64,000 bases of DNA from UBA7662 sp036787895 (GCA_036787895.1 DAIQOK010000018.1:12248-76247); one strand, 5' to 3'. Shown: positions 24,527-33,786, numbered from the stretch's first letter. Notes: a model not told the origin generated them from the letters alone. Made by a program: numbers and translations.

Positions 24527-26842
24527 ATGAATCCAATCACCAAGACCATCGATTTAGGCGATGGTAGAACCATCAGCATCGAAACCGGCAAACTGGCCAA
24601 ACAGGCCGACGGTTCGGTTGTCATTAAAATGGGCGATACCATGTTGCTCGCCACTGTAGTTTCGGCCCGGGAGGCCAAAGAAGATGTCGACTTTATGCCG
24701 TTGACGGTCGACTACCAGGAAAAATTTGCGTCAACCGGTAAAATTCCAGGTGGCTTTTTGAAGCGTGAGGGCCGTTTGTCGGATTATGAGATTCTCATCA
24801 GCCGCCTCATTGACCGTGCGCTGCGCCCTTTATTCCCTGAAGATTATCATGCAGACACCCAGGTGATGGTTACCCTCATCTCGGCCGATAAAGATATTGC
24901 TCCTGATGCATTGGCAGGTTTGGCAGCTTCGGCAGCTATCGCCGTTTCGGATGTTCCTTTTAATGGTCCAATTTCAGAAGTTCGCGTTGCCCGCATCAAT
25001 GGTCAATTTGTCATCAACCCGCGTATCTCCGAAATGGAATTGGCCGATATCGATCTGATGATTGCCGCTACCATCGACAATGTGATGATGGTAGAAGGCG
25101 AAGCCAAAGAATGTTCAGAAGAAGAACTTGCTGAAGCCATCAAAATTGGTCACGATGCTATCCGCAAACAGTGTCAGGTTCAAATCGACCTCGCCAAGGA
25201 ATTGGGTATCGTAAAACGTGAATACAATCACGAGCGTAGCGACGAAGAATTGCAAAAAGCCATTCATGCCTATTGCTACGATAAAGCTTATGCCGTTGCC
25301 AAATCGGGCGTATCTAAAAATGAAAGAGCTGCTGCCTTTAAACAGGTATTAGCCGATTTTATAGCGACTTTGCCGGAAGGTACCGTGGTAGATAAATTTC
25401 TCGCCAAAAAGTACTACCACGAAGTAGAGTACGATGCCATGCGTAATCTCATCCTCGATGAAGAGCGTCGTTTGGATGGCCGTAAGCTCGACCAAATCCG
25501 TCCGATTTGGGCTGAAGTGAGTTATTTGCCCTCAACCCATGGTTCTGCCATTTTCACTCGCGGTGAAACTCAGTCGTTGACTTCGGTGACCCTCGGTTCG
25601 AAAGAAAGCGAGCAGATGATCGACGGTGCCATGTTTGATGGTTACAATCCTTTCATGTTGCATTACAACTTCCCGGCGTTTTCAACCGGTGAAGCCCGTC
25701 CGAATCGGGGTCCAGGCCGCCGGGAGATTGGGCACGGTAATCTCGCCATGCGTTCGCTGAAGCAGGTATTACCAAGCCGCGAGGAGTGTCCATACACTAT
25801 TCGAGTGGTAAGTGATATTCTAGAGTCGAATGGTTCTTCGTCTATGGCCACGGTTTGTGCCGGTACACTGGCCATGATGGATGCCGGTATTCAGCTCAAA
25901 GCCCCAGTTTCGGGTATTGCCATGGGGTTGATCACCGACGGCAAACGTTTCAAAGTATTGAGCGATATCCTCGGTGATGAAGATCATCTCGGTGATATGG
26001 ACTTCAAAGTGACCGGGACCAAAAACGGTATCACCGGTTGTCAGATGGACATCAAAATCGATGGTTTGCCTTGGGAAGTGCTCATCGCAGCACTGAAACA
26101 AGCCAAAGCCGGCCGCGACCACATACTGGGCGAAATGCTTAAAGCGTTGCCAGCACCACGTGCCGACTACCGTCCGAATGTGCCGCGTATTGTTGAATTC
26201 AAAATCGACCGTGAATTTATTGGTGCAGTAATCGGCCCAGGCGGTAAAATCATCCAGGAAATCCAGCGAGAGACCAATTCTGTGGTATCCATTTCTGAAG
26301 ATGGCGAATTTGGTATTGTACAAATTTACACCAGCGACAAAGCAGGTATGGATGCCGCCATGGCCCGCATCAAAGGCATTACTTCTAAACCTGAAGTTGG
26401 CGCTGTGTTCACGGGTAAAGTGCGTAGCATCATGCCTTTTGGAGCATTTGTAGAATTCCTGCCGGGTAAAGACGGTTTGCTGCACATTAGCGAAATATCT
26501 TATGACCGCATCGAATCTATGGAAGGTGTTTACAAAGAAGGCGATATGGTAGAGGTGAAGTTGGTAGAAATCGATCCAAAAACCGGTAAATACCGCCTCT
26601 CCGCCAAAGCTTTGTTGCCAGTACCTGAAGGTTATGTGGCACCTGAAGAGCGCCCTCGCCGCGAAAACCGCGATCGTAACGACCGTGGTGGTGACCGCAG
26701 AAACGACCGCGGTGGTGATCGCCGTGGTGGTGGTGACCGTGGTGGAGATCGGGGTGGCCGTTCGTATGGCGACCGCGACCGCAGCGACCGTCCTGAGCGC
26801 GCTCTGCGCAGCGAAGGTGGCGATGCTCCAGCTACTGAGTAA
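24527..26842 (+). CDS. pnp: Polyribonucleotide nucleotidyltransferase (PNPase)
   Basis: 3'-5' phosphorolytic exoribonuclease of RNA decay. 771 aa: first RNase PH domain (~10-145), helical linker, second RNase PH domain (~325-540), KH domain with the GPGG loop (IGAVIGPGGKIIQEIQRE, from ~563), and S1 domain from ~625 (GAVFTGKVRSIMPFGAFVEF). The last ~64 residues (708-771) are a disordered Arg/Gly/Asp-rich tail with repeated DRGGDRR units, not part of the common core. The long opposite-strand frame over this gene is a codon-bias shadow. Confidence 0.97.
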   Translation: MNPITKTIDLGDGRTISIETGKLAKQADGSVVIKMGDTMLLATVVSAREAKEDVDFMPLTVDYQEKFASTGKIPGGFLKREGRLSDYEILISRLIDRALRPLFPEDYHADTQVMVTLISADKDIAPDALAGLAASAAIAVSDVPFNGPISEVRVARINGQFVINPRISEMELADIDLMIAATIDNVMMVEGEAKECSEEELAEAIKIGHDAIRKQCQVQIDLAKELGIVKREYNHERSDEELQKAIHAYCYDKAYAVAKSGVSKNERAAAFKQVLADFIATLPEGTVVDKFLAKKYYHEVEYDAMRNLILDEERRLDGRKLDQIRPIWAEVSYLPSTHGSAIFTRGETQSLTSVTLGSKESEQMIDGAMFDGYNPFMLHYNFPAFSTGEARPNRGPGRREIGHGNLAMRSLKQVLPSREECPYTIRVVSDILESNGSSSMATVCAGTLAMMDAGIQLKAPVSGIAMGLITDGKRFKVLSDILGDEDHLGDMDFKVTGTKNGITGCQMDIKIDGLPWEVLIAALKQAKAGRDHILGEMLKALPAPRADYRPNVPRIVEFKIDREFIGAVIGPGGKIIQEIQRETNSVVSISEDGEFGIVQIYTSDKAGMDAAMARIKGITSKPEVGAVFTGKVRSIMPFGAFVEFLPGKDGLLHISEISYDRIESMEGVYKEGDMVEVKLVEIDPKTGKYRLSAKALLPVPEGYVAPEERPRRENRDRNDRGGDRRNDRGGDRRGGGDRGGDRGGRSYGDRDRSDRPERALRSEGGDAPATE

Positions 26843-26863
26843 CACTATTAAATCAATTGTTTT

Positions 26864-26896
26864 AAATCCCGACGCGCTACGTGTCGGGATTTTTTT
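26864..26896 (+). terminator. Rho-independent terminator of pnp
   Basis: AAATCCCGAC pairs with GTCGGGATTT. The inner bases GCG/CGT extend the stem to about 13 bp with a 3-nt loop. T-tract follows. Confidence 0.9.
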
Positions 26897-27052
26897 GTTA
26901 TGTCAGAAACTTAGCCGCCAAGCAGTAAGAATTCGCTTTAAAGCTTGACATCGTTGTTTTATCTTACTTAATTAGCAAGTCTGTCGGTTTGTGCGCGAAG
27001 CGAAAACAACTGCACAGACAACCAAACTAAAGCGAGTCAAGGCTAAATATCT

Positions 27053-27919
27053 ATGAGACAACTCAAGATCAGCAAGCAGATTACGAACCGGGAGAGCCAG
27101 TCGCTCGACAAATACCTCCAGGAAATCGGAAAAGTCGACCTCATTACAGCCGAAGAAGAAGTGCAACTCGCCAAACGTATACAGCAAGGCGACCAACGTG
27201 CCCTTGAAAAACTTACCAAAGCCAATCTCCGTTTTGTGGTTTCGGTAGCTAAACAATACCAGAACCAGGGATTAACCTTAGGTGATTTAATCAACGAAGG
27301 TAATCTCGGCCTCATCAAAGCCGGTATGCGTTTCGATGAAACCCGGGGGTTTAAGTTTATCTCTTATGCCGTTTGGTGGATACGTCAGTCGATTTTACAG
27401 GCCTTGGCCGAACAATCGCGCATCGTTCGCCTGCCTTTGAATAGGGTAGGCTCGCTGAATAAAATCAGTAAAGCTTTTTCGGTGCTCGAGCAACAATTCG
27501 AACGCGAGCCCACCGCTGCGGAATTGGCTGATATGCTCGACATGACCGCCACCGATGTGGAAGATACCATGAGTGTATCAGGCCGCCACATCTCGGTAGA
27601 TGCACCGTTTTCAGATGGCGAAGAAAACAGCCTGCTCGACGTCATGATCAGCGACGATGAGCCCCGTCCCGACCAGGGCCTGATGAGCGAATCGCTCCGC
27701 CGCGAAGTAGAAAGGGCATTAACAACCTTAACAAAGAGAGAAGCCGATGTACTCCGTTTTTACTTCGGTCTGGGTGGCATAGCACCGCTTACGCTCGAAG
27801 AAATAGGCGAAAAGTTTTTACTGACCCGCGAAAGAGTGAGGCAGATTAAGGAAAAGTCTATCCGGCGTTTGAGGAATACTTCGCGTAGCAGGGCTTTGAA
27901 GGTGTATCTCGGGCAATAA
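27053..27919 (+). CDS. rpoD: Primary sigma factor RpoD (sigma-70, Bacteroidota type)
   Basis: 288-aa sigma-70 without region 1.1 and without the large non-conserved insert, the form of the Bacteroidota primary sigma factor. Region 1.2 begins SLDKYLQEIGKVDLIT. Region 2 is LGDLINEGNLGLIKAGMRFD followed by FKFISYAVWWIRQSI. Region 3 is in the middle, and region 4.2 is LTLEEIGEKFLLTRERVRQI. Proteins of this type recognise -33 TTG and -7 TAnnTTTG, which I find repeatedly in front of genes in this window. Preceded by the pnp terminator, so independently transcribed. Confidence 0.96.
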   Translation: MRQLKISKQITNRESQSLDKYLQEIGKVDLITAEEEVQLAKRIQQGDQRALEKLTKANLRFVVSVAKQYQNQGLTLGDLINEGNLGLIKAGMRFDETRGFKFISYAVWWIRQSILQALAEQSRIVRLPLNRVGSLNKISKAFSVLEQQFEREPTAAELADMLDMTATDVEDTMSVSGRHISVDAPFSDGEENSLLDVMISDDEPRPDQGLMSESLRREVERALTTLTKREADVLRFYFGLGGIAPLTLEEIGEKFLLTRERVRQIKEKSIRRLRNTSRSRALKVYLGQ

Positions 27920-28010
27920 CTTTCTTGTTTTTTAACGCAGGTTAGTTGAGACAGTAACCCAAACAGCCAGTTGTTTTCGATTGACGATTGGTTAGACGGG
28001 GTTTTTGAAA

Positions 28011-28042
28011 AACGGTAGTTAAGCGCAGCCGAAACTATCGTT
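28011..28042 (+). repeat. Dispersed hairpin repeat, copy 2
   Basis: Arms AACGGTAGTT/AACTATCGTT, 12-nt loop aagcgcagccga. Relative to copy 1 (4369-4400) one pair changed from G-C to A-T on both sides, so pairing is kept. Confidence 0.75.
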
Positions 28043-28179
28043 TAGTTATGAGGCATCGGTCATCGAGCGCGCAAGGAGCATAGTGAGCAGGTCGAACTAT
28101 GAGTCGAGTTGTGCAGACGAGATGCGCAGAAAGAAGAATACTAAAAACTTTTGGAGAAAGAGCGTTTCTATTGATGAGT

Positions 28180-28278
28180 CGGTGCCTGAGCGAAGCCGAA
28201 GGCAACGGCTCCGATAAATAGGAGCCCAGGAAATCATCTTGCACGCGAACCAGCGCCTTCGGCTTCGCTCATGCACCG
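28180..28278. repeat. 24-bp inverted repeat with 51-bp spacer
   Basis: Left arm 28180-28203 (cggtgcctgagcgaagccga then aggc) and right arm 28255-28278 are reverse complements with one mismatch. Contains the word gagcgaagccgaagg, a relative of the hairpin-repeat loop. Confidence 0.8.
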
Positions 28279-28359
28279 TTTCTGCTTAAAATTGTTTTTT
28301 AAAAACCTCTCCGCGAAACTCAAAAAACTCCGTGTTATCTGCGTTAAAAACCGAAGAGG

Positions 28360-29952
28360 CTACTCCTCCGTAACAATCAACTCCGAAGAAAAATCAAATT
28401 TGAGTTTCGGATTATCTTCAATCGCTCTTTCCAGCATCCAGATACTATCGGCGAAGTAAACCGGGCGGTTGTCTTTATCGTAAGCGAGGTGGTCGCCGCG
28501 GTAACGGAAGAATTTTTCGAGGGCGATTTCATCTTCTGAGCTTACCCAACAGGCTTTTACGTAGGACAAACCCTGATAACTCACCTGGGCGCCATATTCG
28601 TGCAACAAACGGTGCTGGATTACATCGAACTGCAGTTCTCCAACAGTGCCTATAATTTTCCGGTTGCCGGGTTGTTGTACGAACAATTGGGCTACACCCT
28701 CGTCGGTGAGCTGTTTAAGACCTTTTTCGAACTGTTTGGTTTTGAAGGGGTCTTTGTTCTCCACCATACGGAACAATTCAGGCGAAAAGGCGGGTATACC
28801 TTTAAAAAACACATTTTCCCCTTCGGTAAGTGAGTCGCCGATTTTGAAGTTGCCGGTATCGTACAAACCCACCACATCGCCGGGATAGGCAAAATCCACA
28901 TTACTTCTTTCGTTGGCCTGGAACATAATAGGCGTGGAGAAACGAAATTTTTTCTTCAGTCGGGGGTGGTGATAAAAGGTATTTCGCTCAAATACACCCG
29001 AACAAACGCGCATAAACGCAATACGGTCGCGGTGGTTGGGGTCGAGATTGGCGTGGATTTTAAAGACAAAACCGCTCAATTTGGTGTCTTCAGGCTTAAT
29101 GGTGCCTTTGTTGGTTTCGCGGGCACGGGGTGCCGGGGCAATTTCAACAAAGGTATCGAGCAGTTCCTGTACCCCAAAATTGTTGAGGGCTGAGCCAAAA
29201 AATACGGGTGCAATATCGCCGGCCTGGTAAGCGGCTATGGTGAATTCAGGGTGGAGTTGGGCCAATTCGGCTTCTTCGCGCAACTGATTGGCGTAACGTT
29301 CGCCTAATAGGCCATCCAAAGCCTTGTCGTTGAGGTCTTCGTAGGCTTTTACATCGTCGGCTATACCGGTTTTGTTGGGCGAGAAGAGGTTGAGTTTTTT
29401 GCGGTAGAGGTTATATACCCCCTTAAAAGTGGCGCCTTTGCTGATTGGCCAGGTGAGGGGGGTGGTGTGGATGTTGAGTTTGGTGTCGAGTTCGTCGAGC
29501 AAATCGAAGGGGTCCTGACCTTCCCGGTCCATTTTATTGATGAACACGATCACCGGCGTATTCCGCATCCGGCAAACCGACATCAGCTTCTCCGTCTGTT
29601 CCTCTACACCCTTGGCGGCATCTACCACCAGAATCACAGAGTCGACGGCTGTAAGCGTACGATAAGTATCTTCCGCGAAGTCTTTGTGACCCGGTGTATC
29701 GAGTATATTCACCCGGCAACCACCATATTCGAACCCCATAACTGAAGTCGACACCGAGATACCCCGTTGTTTTTCGATTTCCATGAAGTCGGAAGTCGCC
29801 GATTTTTTGATCTTATTGCTTTTCACTGCCCCGGCAGTCTGTATGGCCCCGCCAAATAGCAGGAATTTTTCGGTCAGTGTGGTTTTTCCGGCGTCGGGGT
29901 GGGAGATGATGGCAAAAGTGCGGCGGCGTTGGATCTCTTCGAGACGATTCAT
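28360..29952 (-). CDS. prfC: Peptide chain release factor 3
   Basis: Translational GTPase that removes RF1/RF2 from the ribosome after termination. 530 aa, normal length. G1 SHPDAGKTTLTEKFLLFGG, G3 DTPGHKDFAEDTYR, G4 INKMDREGQDP are intact. The RF3-specific C-terminal region has GELQFDVIQHRL. The G1 loop follows directly after an MNRLEEIQRRRTF start. -7 element at 29978-29985. Convergent with rpoD across the repeat region. Confidence 0.96.
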   Translation of the reverse strand: MNRLEEIQRRRTFAIISHPDAGKTTLTEKFLLFGGAIQTAGAVKSNKIKKSATSDFMEIEKQRGISVSTSVMGFEYGGCRVNILDTPGHKDFAEDTYRTLTAVDSVILVVDAAKGVEEQTEKLMSVCRMRNTPVIVFINKMDREGQDPFDLLDELDTKLNIHTTPLTWPISKGATFKGVYNLYRKKLNLFSPNKTGIADDVKAYEDLNDKALDGLLGERYANQLREEAELAQLHPEFTIAAYQAGDIAPVFFGSALNNFGVQELLDTFVEIAPAPRARETNKGTIKPEDTKLSGFVFKIHANLDPNHRDRIAFMRVCSGVFERNTFYHHPRLKKKFRFSTPIMFQANERSNVDFAYPGDVVGLYDTGNFKIGDSLTEGENVFFKGIPAFSPELFRMVENKDPFKTKQFEKGLKQLTDEGVAQLFVQQPGNRKIIGTVGELQFDVIQHRLLHEYGAQVSYQGLSYVKACWVSSEDEIALEKFFRYRGDHLAYDKDNRPVYFADSIWMLERAIEDNPKLKFDFSSELIVTEE

Positions 29953-29977
29953 GCAAATGAAGGGCTAAACAAAGGGG

Positions 29978-29985
29978 CAAAGGTA
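29978..29985 (-). promoter_or_regulatory. -7 element of prfC
   Basis: TACCTTTG on the minus strand, full match to TAnnTTTG, 25 nt before the ATG. Confidence 0.5.
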
Positions 29986-30004
29986 GGGTTTTTTTAGGCA
30001 GCAG

Positions 30005-30222
30005 AAATGTGCTGATGTGACGGGTCGCATGGCTCCCCTTTAATGTGCTGATGTGCTAATTGGAGGTTGCACAATGGCAGTGTTTCTGTCTTTAGAAATG
30101 CCAGGTAACTAAGTATCGCTTCGCTCTCCTTAGCACATGTCATCTATCGCCAGGGCGAAATTCTATTAGCACATCAGCACATCCCCAAGCAAGCGAAGCG
30201 CCGCGCCACATTAGCACATTTA
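30005..30222. repeat. 'tgtgctaat' inverted repeat array
   Basis: ATGTGCTGATGTGCTAAT (30043-30060) and its exact reverse complement (30165-30182) are 104 nt apart. Further partial copies: aaatgtgctgatgtg at 30005, ttagcacatgtc at 30130, acattagcacatt at 30208. This fills the 337-bp gap between prfC and the receptor gene, which otherwise holds only promoters. Such 'gtgctaat/attagcac' repeats recur in Bacteroidota intergenic regions. Confidence 0.75.
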
Positions 30223-30284
30223 TTATCTTGATAACTTCACACAATCTTAAAGCAATCATATTTTTGCTTTTGGCTTCCATAGCT

Positions 30285-30292
30285 TACTTTTG
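30285..30292 (+). promoter_or_regulatory. -7 element of the TonB-dependent receptor gene
   Basis: TACTTTTG, full match to TAnnTTTG, ending 21 nt before the TTG at 30314. It overlaps an upstream in-frame TTG (30290), which therefore cannot be the start from this promoter. Confidence 0.55.
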
Positions 30293-30313
30293 ACGGTCTT
30301 AAAGTCCCCCTGT

Positions 30314-33151
30314 TTGAAGCAGTTTTTACTGTCCTTAATTTTTGTTCTGTCCGGTCTTGGCGCGTTCGCACAAAAAGCATCCATCAGTGGTGTAGTAACC
30401 GATGCCGGCGATAAAATGCCGCTGATTGGCGTTAACGTGGTCATCAAGGGTACTTCGCTCGGGGCATCAACCGATTTCGACGGTAAGTACAAAATCGATA
30501 ACATCAATCCCGGCGTTTATAACATCGAGGTAAGTTATCTCGGTTATGAGAAAAAGGTATTCACTGGTATCAAGCTGGAGAAGGGTGAAAACCGCAAACT
30601 GAATATTCCTTTAGGGCGTTCTTCCCTCACTTTCGACCAGGAAGTGGTCATTGTGGGCGACAAACCGCTCGTTGATATAGAACAAACCAAAACAGAGCAG
30701 CGTGTGTCTCAGGATGCCATCGAAGCTGCTCCTGTGCGACAGTTGCAGGGTGTTTTGAATACCCAGGCAGGTGTGGTGCTGAATCCTGAAGGTATCTCTA
30801 TCCGCGGTGGCCGGACGTATGAAACCTCCTTCATCATCGACGGTGTTTCGGCAAGCGACCCCTTAGCCGGTACCGGATTTGGTATCGACCTCGGCACCAA
30901 TTCTATCGAAAGTATAGATATCACCACCGGTGGAGGCGATGTGGCATTTGGTGATGGTACTTCGGGTATCGTAAAAACCAAAACCCGCTCCGGTGGCGAT
31001 AAATGGGAGTTTTCATTGGGTCATCGTCGCGATAATGTGGGATTTAATCGCGACTGGAATAGCGTTTGGAACAACAGTGTATACGAGGCTACTGCAGGAG
31101 GTTCGATAAAAGGGGTGCTTCCAAAACCATTACGGATTTTCTCCTCTTTCAAAGGCAGTTTCGACGACCAGTATTTCCGTAATCCAGCCGATCAGGTGGT
31201 GTCGTCCCTCTATCCGAATACCAGCTGGAGCCCTTTTCAGGATAACCGCTGGGCGGGCATGTTGAAACTCGATTATGAGTTTAATCCGGCCATGCGTTTG
31301 TCGTTTACCTATTTGCGCTCCATCACCATCAACCAGGACGTTAACATGCTCCGCATAATTGGAAATGATGCACCATTTCTGCCGGGTTTCCAGTATAATT
31401 TCTCGCTCCAACCCGACAACGCCAATACTTATACCCACGACACCAATCTCGAAACGTTGAATTGGTCGCATACGCCAAGCAATAAGTTTTCTTATACGGT
31501 AACTGGCTCGCGCATGTTCGTGCGCCTACGTGCCGATGCAAATGGTCGCGATTGGCGTCCGGAGAATGTTGACTCAGAGTTTGATCCGGATATTATTATT
31601 AGTTATCCGGCTACCTATTTTAATCCGGGTGACTCGGCCGTTTTTGTGAGTCCGGGACCGGGTTTGTTTAACAACGGCGGTATAGGAACCCTTTGGCACG
31701 ATCACTATGTGGTAGAATATAGCTTACGTTATACCGGTAACTATTATTACAATTCCCGTGGCGACCGATTGAGTTTTGGCACTGAGCTGAAAACCCAGGA
31801 AATGCAGTGGATTGATATCATACGTCCCTGGATTGGTGCACCCATACCTTTGCCGAATGGGGAATACAGTCAAAGTTTCCGCCTGGGCGATTATTCCGAT
31901 GTTTGGAAGGTGAATCCTACTCGTGGCGCATTTTATGCATCTAACAAAATCAAATACCGTGGTTTGATTGCGGAAATTGGGGGTCGTTTGGAATATTGGT
32001 TTCCCGGTGCTTTTGTAGATAATGCCGTGCAGGATGCCCGTTCGCCCATACGCGATGAAATTCGGGAGAATTATATGCAAAATACCATTGGCGTATTTGG
32101 CAACAGGATGAAAATGCGGCTGTTGCCGAAAATTTCAGCCTCGTTCCCGATTAAAGACAACCAGGTGATGTTTTTCAACTACAACCATTCCATGATTTTA
32201 CCGCATCCATCGTGGGTGTATCAAGGTTTAAATCCCTTGTATCAGGATAGGTCGACTTTAGCACGTGTGGGTAACCCGGATTTGAACCCTGAAGTGGATA
32301 TTTCCTATGAATTGGGTGTACGTTCACAGATAACTTCTAATGACGCCCTGACTGTTTCGGCTTATTGGAAAGATAAATACGACTTCATCACCTCGGCTTC
32401 CGTGCAGGTGCGCGATTTGACCGGTCGTGAAAATACACGTACCATCCGAATTAATTCCGATTATGCCCGGGTAAGGGGAGTGGAGGTGACTTACCTCAAA
32501 CGTATTGGCAAATGGTTTAGCGGTCAGACTTCCGCCAGTTATATGGTGGCTACCGGTCAAAGTTCTTCGGCCAATGAAGCCTTGAATCAGATTCTGAATA
32601 CCGGTAACCGCGAAGACACCAAAGAAACTTATCTCGCTTGGGATTCGCCTTTCGATATCAAGGCCAACATCACACTAACCCAGAACAACAAAAAGGGACT
32701 GTTTAACATCAAGTCGCTCGACCGCATCTCTTTTTACGCAGAAGCTATTTATCGCTCCGGAAGAAGATATACGCCTTTCATTTATCAGGGTGTAGAACCC
32801 ATTACCGGTCGCCCGATTTATGAGCAAGACCCTAACCCGACCGCTTTGTGGTCGAAATTAGGTGAATCCATGTTCTGGATTGATATCAACATCCGTAAAT
32901 GGTGGCAGGTGAAAGGTCTGCGTATCGAAGGTTCGATGCAAATCACCAATTTGCTGAATACGCTGAATACGACTATCCCTAATCCGGTCACCGGTCGTGC
33001 CTGGGAGCCCGGCGATCCGGTACCTTCTAATCAGCGTGACCCCGCTTTCCTTGATCCCCGAGACTTCCGTTCACGTGGTACCCCGCCCGATAACCCGGCC
33101 CGTTACATGGCACCAAGGCATGTGATGTTTGGTGTGACGGTGAAGTTTTGA
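30314..33151 (+). CDS. TonB-dependent receptor with CarboxypepD_reg-like domain
   Basis: Outer-membrane active transporter of 945 aa. Start taken at TTG 30314, giving a clean signal peptide (KQFLLSLIFVLSGLGAFAQ). Then comes a CarboxypepD_reg-like domain (ISGVVTDAGDKMPLIGVNV, ~residues 23-100). The plug (~130-240) has VLNTQAGVV, ISIRGGR and SFIIDGVSASDP. A ~700-residue barrel ends in HVMFGVTVKF with the terminal Phe of the outer-membrane assembly signal. There is no SusD partner next to it, so it is not a classical Sus pair. Ligand unknown; not obviously iron or B12 specific. Confidence 0.92.
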   Translation: MKQFLLSLIFVLSGLGAFAQKASISGVVTDAGDKMPLIGVNVVIKGTSLGASTDFDGKYKIDNINPGVYNIEVSYLGYEKKVFTGIKLEKGENRKLNIPLGRSSLTFDQEVVIVGDKPLVDIEQTKTEQRVSQDAIEAAPVRQLQGVLNTQAGVVLNPEGISIRGGRTYETSFIIDGVSASDPLAGTGFGIDLGTNSIESIDITTGGGDVAFGDGTSGIVKTKTRSGGDKWEFSLGHRRDNVGFNRDWNSVWNNSVYEATAGGSIKGVLPKPLRIFSSFKGSFDDQYFRNPADQVVSSLYPNTSWSPFQDNRWAGMLKLDYEFNPAMRLSFTYLRSITINQDVNMLRIIGNDAPFLPGFQYNFSLQPDNANTYTHDTNLETLNWSHTPSNKFSYTVTGSRMFVRLRADANGRDWRPENVDSEFDPDIIISYPATYFNPGDSAVFVSPGPGLFNNGGIGTLWHDHYVVEYSLRYTGNYYYNSRGDRLSFGTELKTQEMQWIDIIRPWIGAPIPLPNGEYSQSFRLGDYSDVWKVNPTRGAFYASNKIKYRGLIAEIGGRLEYWFPGAFVDNAVQDARSPIRDEIRENYMQNTIGVFGNRMKMRLLPKISASFPIKDNQVMFFNYNHSMILPHPSWVYQGLNPLYQDRSTLARVGNPDLNPEVDISYELGVRSQITSNDALTVSAYWKDKYDFITSASVQVRDLTGRENTRTIRINSDYARVRGVEVTYLKRIGKWFSGQTSASYMVATGQSSSANEALNQILNTGNREDTKETYLAWDSPFDIKANITLTQNNKKGLFNIKSLDRISFYAEAIYRSGRRYTPFIYQGVEPITGRPIYEQDPNPTALWSKLGESMFWIDINIRKWWQVKGLRIEGSMQITNLLNTLNTTIPNPVTGRAWEPGDPVPSNQRDPAFLDPRDFRSRGTPPDNPARYMAPRHVMFGVTVKF

Positions 33152-33182
33152 TTGGAACAAGTCTTTCCAGGGATCACATCTT

Positions 33183-33241
33183 GTGATACCAAAAGAAATC
33201 CGCGCTTATCCTAAAAATCATAATAATCCGCAGCCTATCCG
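33183..33241 (+). repeat. Intergenic 'aaaaatcataataatccgc' repeat
   Basis: aaatccgcgcttatcctaaa and the following aatcataataatccgcag sit between the convergent receptor and spoU genes, related to 16081-16165. Possibly part of a bidirectional terminator; pairing is imperfect. Confidence 0.4.
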
Positions 33242-33245
33242 GATG

Positions 33246-33773
33246 TTATTTTAAAGCCCGGAATGCCTCCCAAAACACCACCCCCGCACACACACTCACA
33301 TTGAGCGAATGTTTGCTCCCAGCTTGTGGCACTTCCAAAGCGCCATCGCATAAATCAAGCACCGCATCATCCACGCCCATCACCTCGTTGCCGAGTATAA
33401 GTGCGTATTTTTTGTCCTTTTGAAAGCTAAAATCGGAAAGCAGTACACTTTCGTCGGTTTGTTCGATGGCCAGAAGCGTATAACCTGACTTTTTTAGTTC
33501 CTTAAGGCAGTCGGTTGTAGAAGCAAATTGACGCCATGCCACACTTTCTTCGGCTCCTAAAGCGGCTTTGTGGATGTCGCGATTGGGCGGTGTTCCGGTA
33601 AAACCGCAGAGGTACAGGGCCTTAATCGCAAAAGCATCGGCAGAGCGGAAAATGGCCCCCACATTGGCCAGCGAACGGATGTTGTCGAGCACTGCCACGA
33701 CGGGTAATTTTTCGCTATTTTTGAACGCCTCAGCCGTTGGGCGGTTGAGCGCTTCCATTGATAATTTACGCAT
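33246..33773 (-). CDS. TrmH/SpoU family RNA 2'-O-methyltransferase
   Basis: 175-aa SPOUT methyltransferase. Motif 1 NIRSLANVGAIFRSADAF (~28-45), motif 2 LILGNEVMGVDD (~122-133), motif 3 VPQAGSKHSLNVSVCAG (~145-161); the deep trefoil-knot signature is complete. Whether the target is tRNA or rRNA cannot be told. I use the ATG at 33771-33773 (MRKLSMEALNRPT); an ATG 72 bases upstream would run through the divergent mutS start. Only 13 bp separate the two start codons. Confidence 0.9.
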   Translation of the reverse strand: MRKLSMEALNRPTAEAFKNSEKLPVVAVLDNIRSLANVGAIFRSADAFAIKALYLCGFTGTPPNRDIHKAALGAEESVAWRQFASTTDCLKELKKSGYTLLAIEQTDESVLLSDFSFQKDKKYALILGNEVMGVDDAVLDLCDGALEVPQAGSKHSLNVSVCAGVVFWEAFRALK

Positions 33774-33786
33774 AAATACGAACGTT

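Larger units (their letters stand above)
27920..28359 (+). other. Gene-free stretch packed with repeats
   Basis: 28000-28150 is the second copy of the ~150-bp repeat also at 4360-4510. It is followed by a 24-bp inverted repeat (28180-28278), and by 'ctccgtgttatctgcgtt' wording near 28328-28345 of the cgcag type. No coding region recognised between rpoD and the convergent prfC. Confidence 0.65.

Noticed and set aside
25820..26845. 341-codon open frame antisense to pnp
   Set aside because: Lies wholly opposite a certain gene; composition (His/Phe/Thr/Ala-rich, no domain) is what codon bias of pnp produces on the complement.
30005..30222. CRISPR array
   Set aside because: Repeats are short, in both orientations and irregularly spaced; no cas genes.
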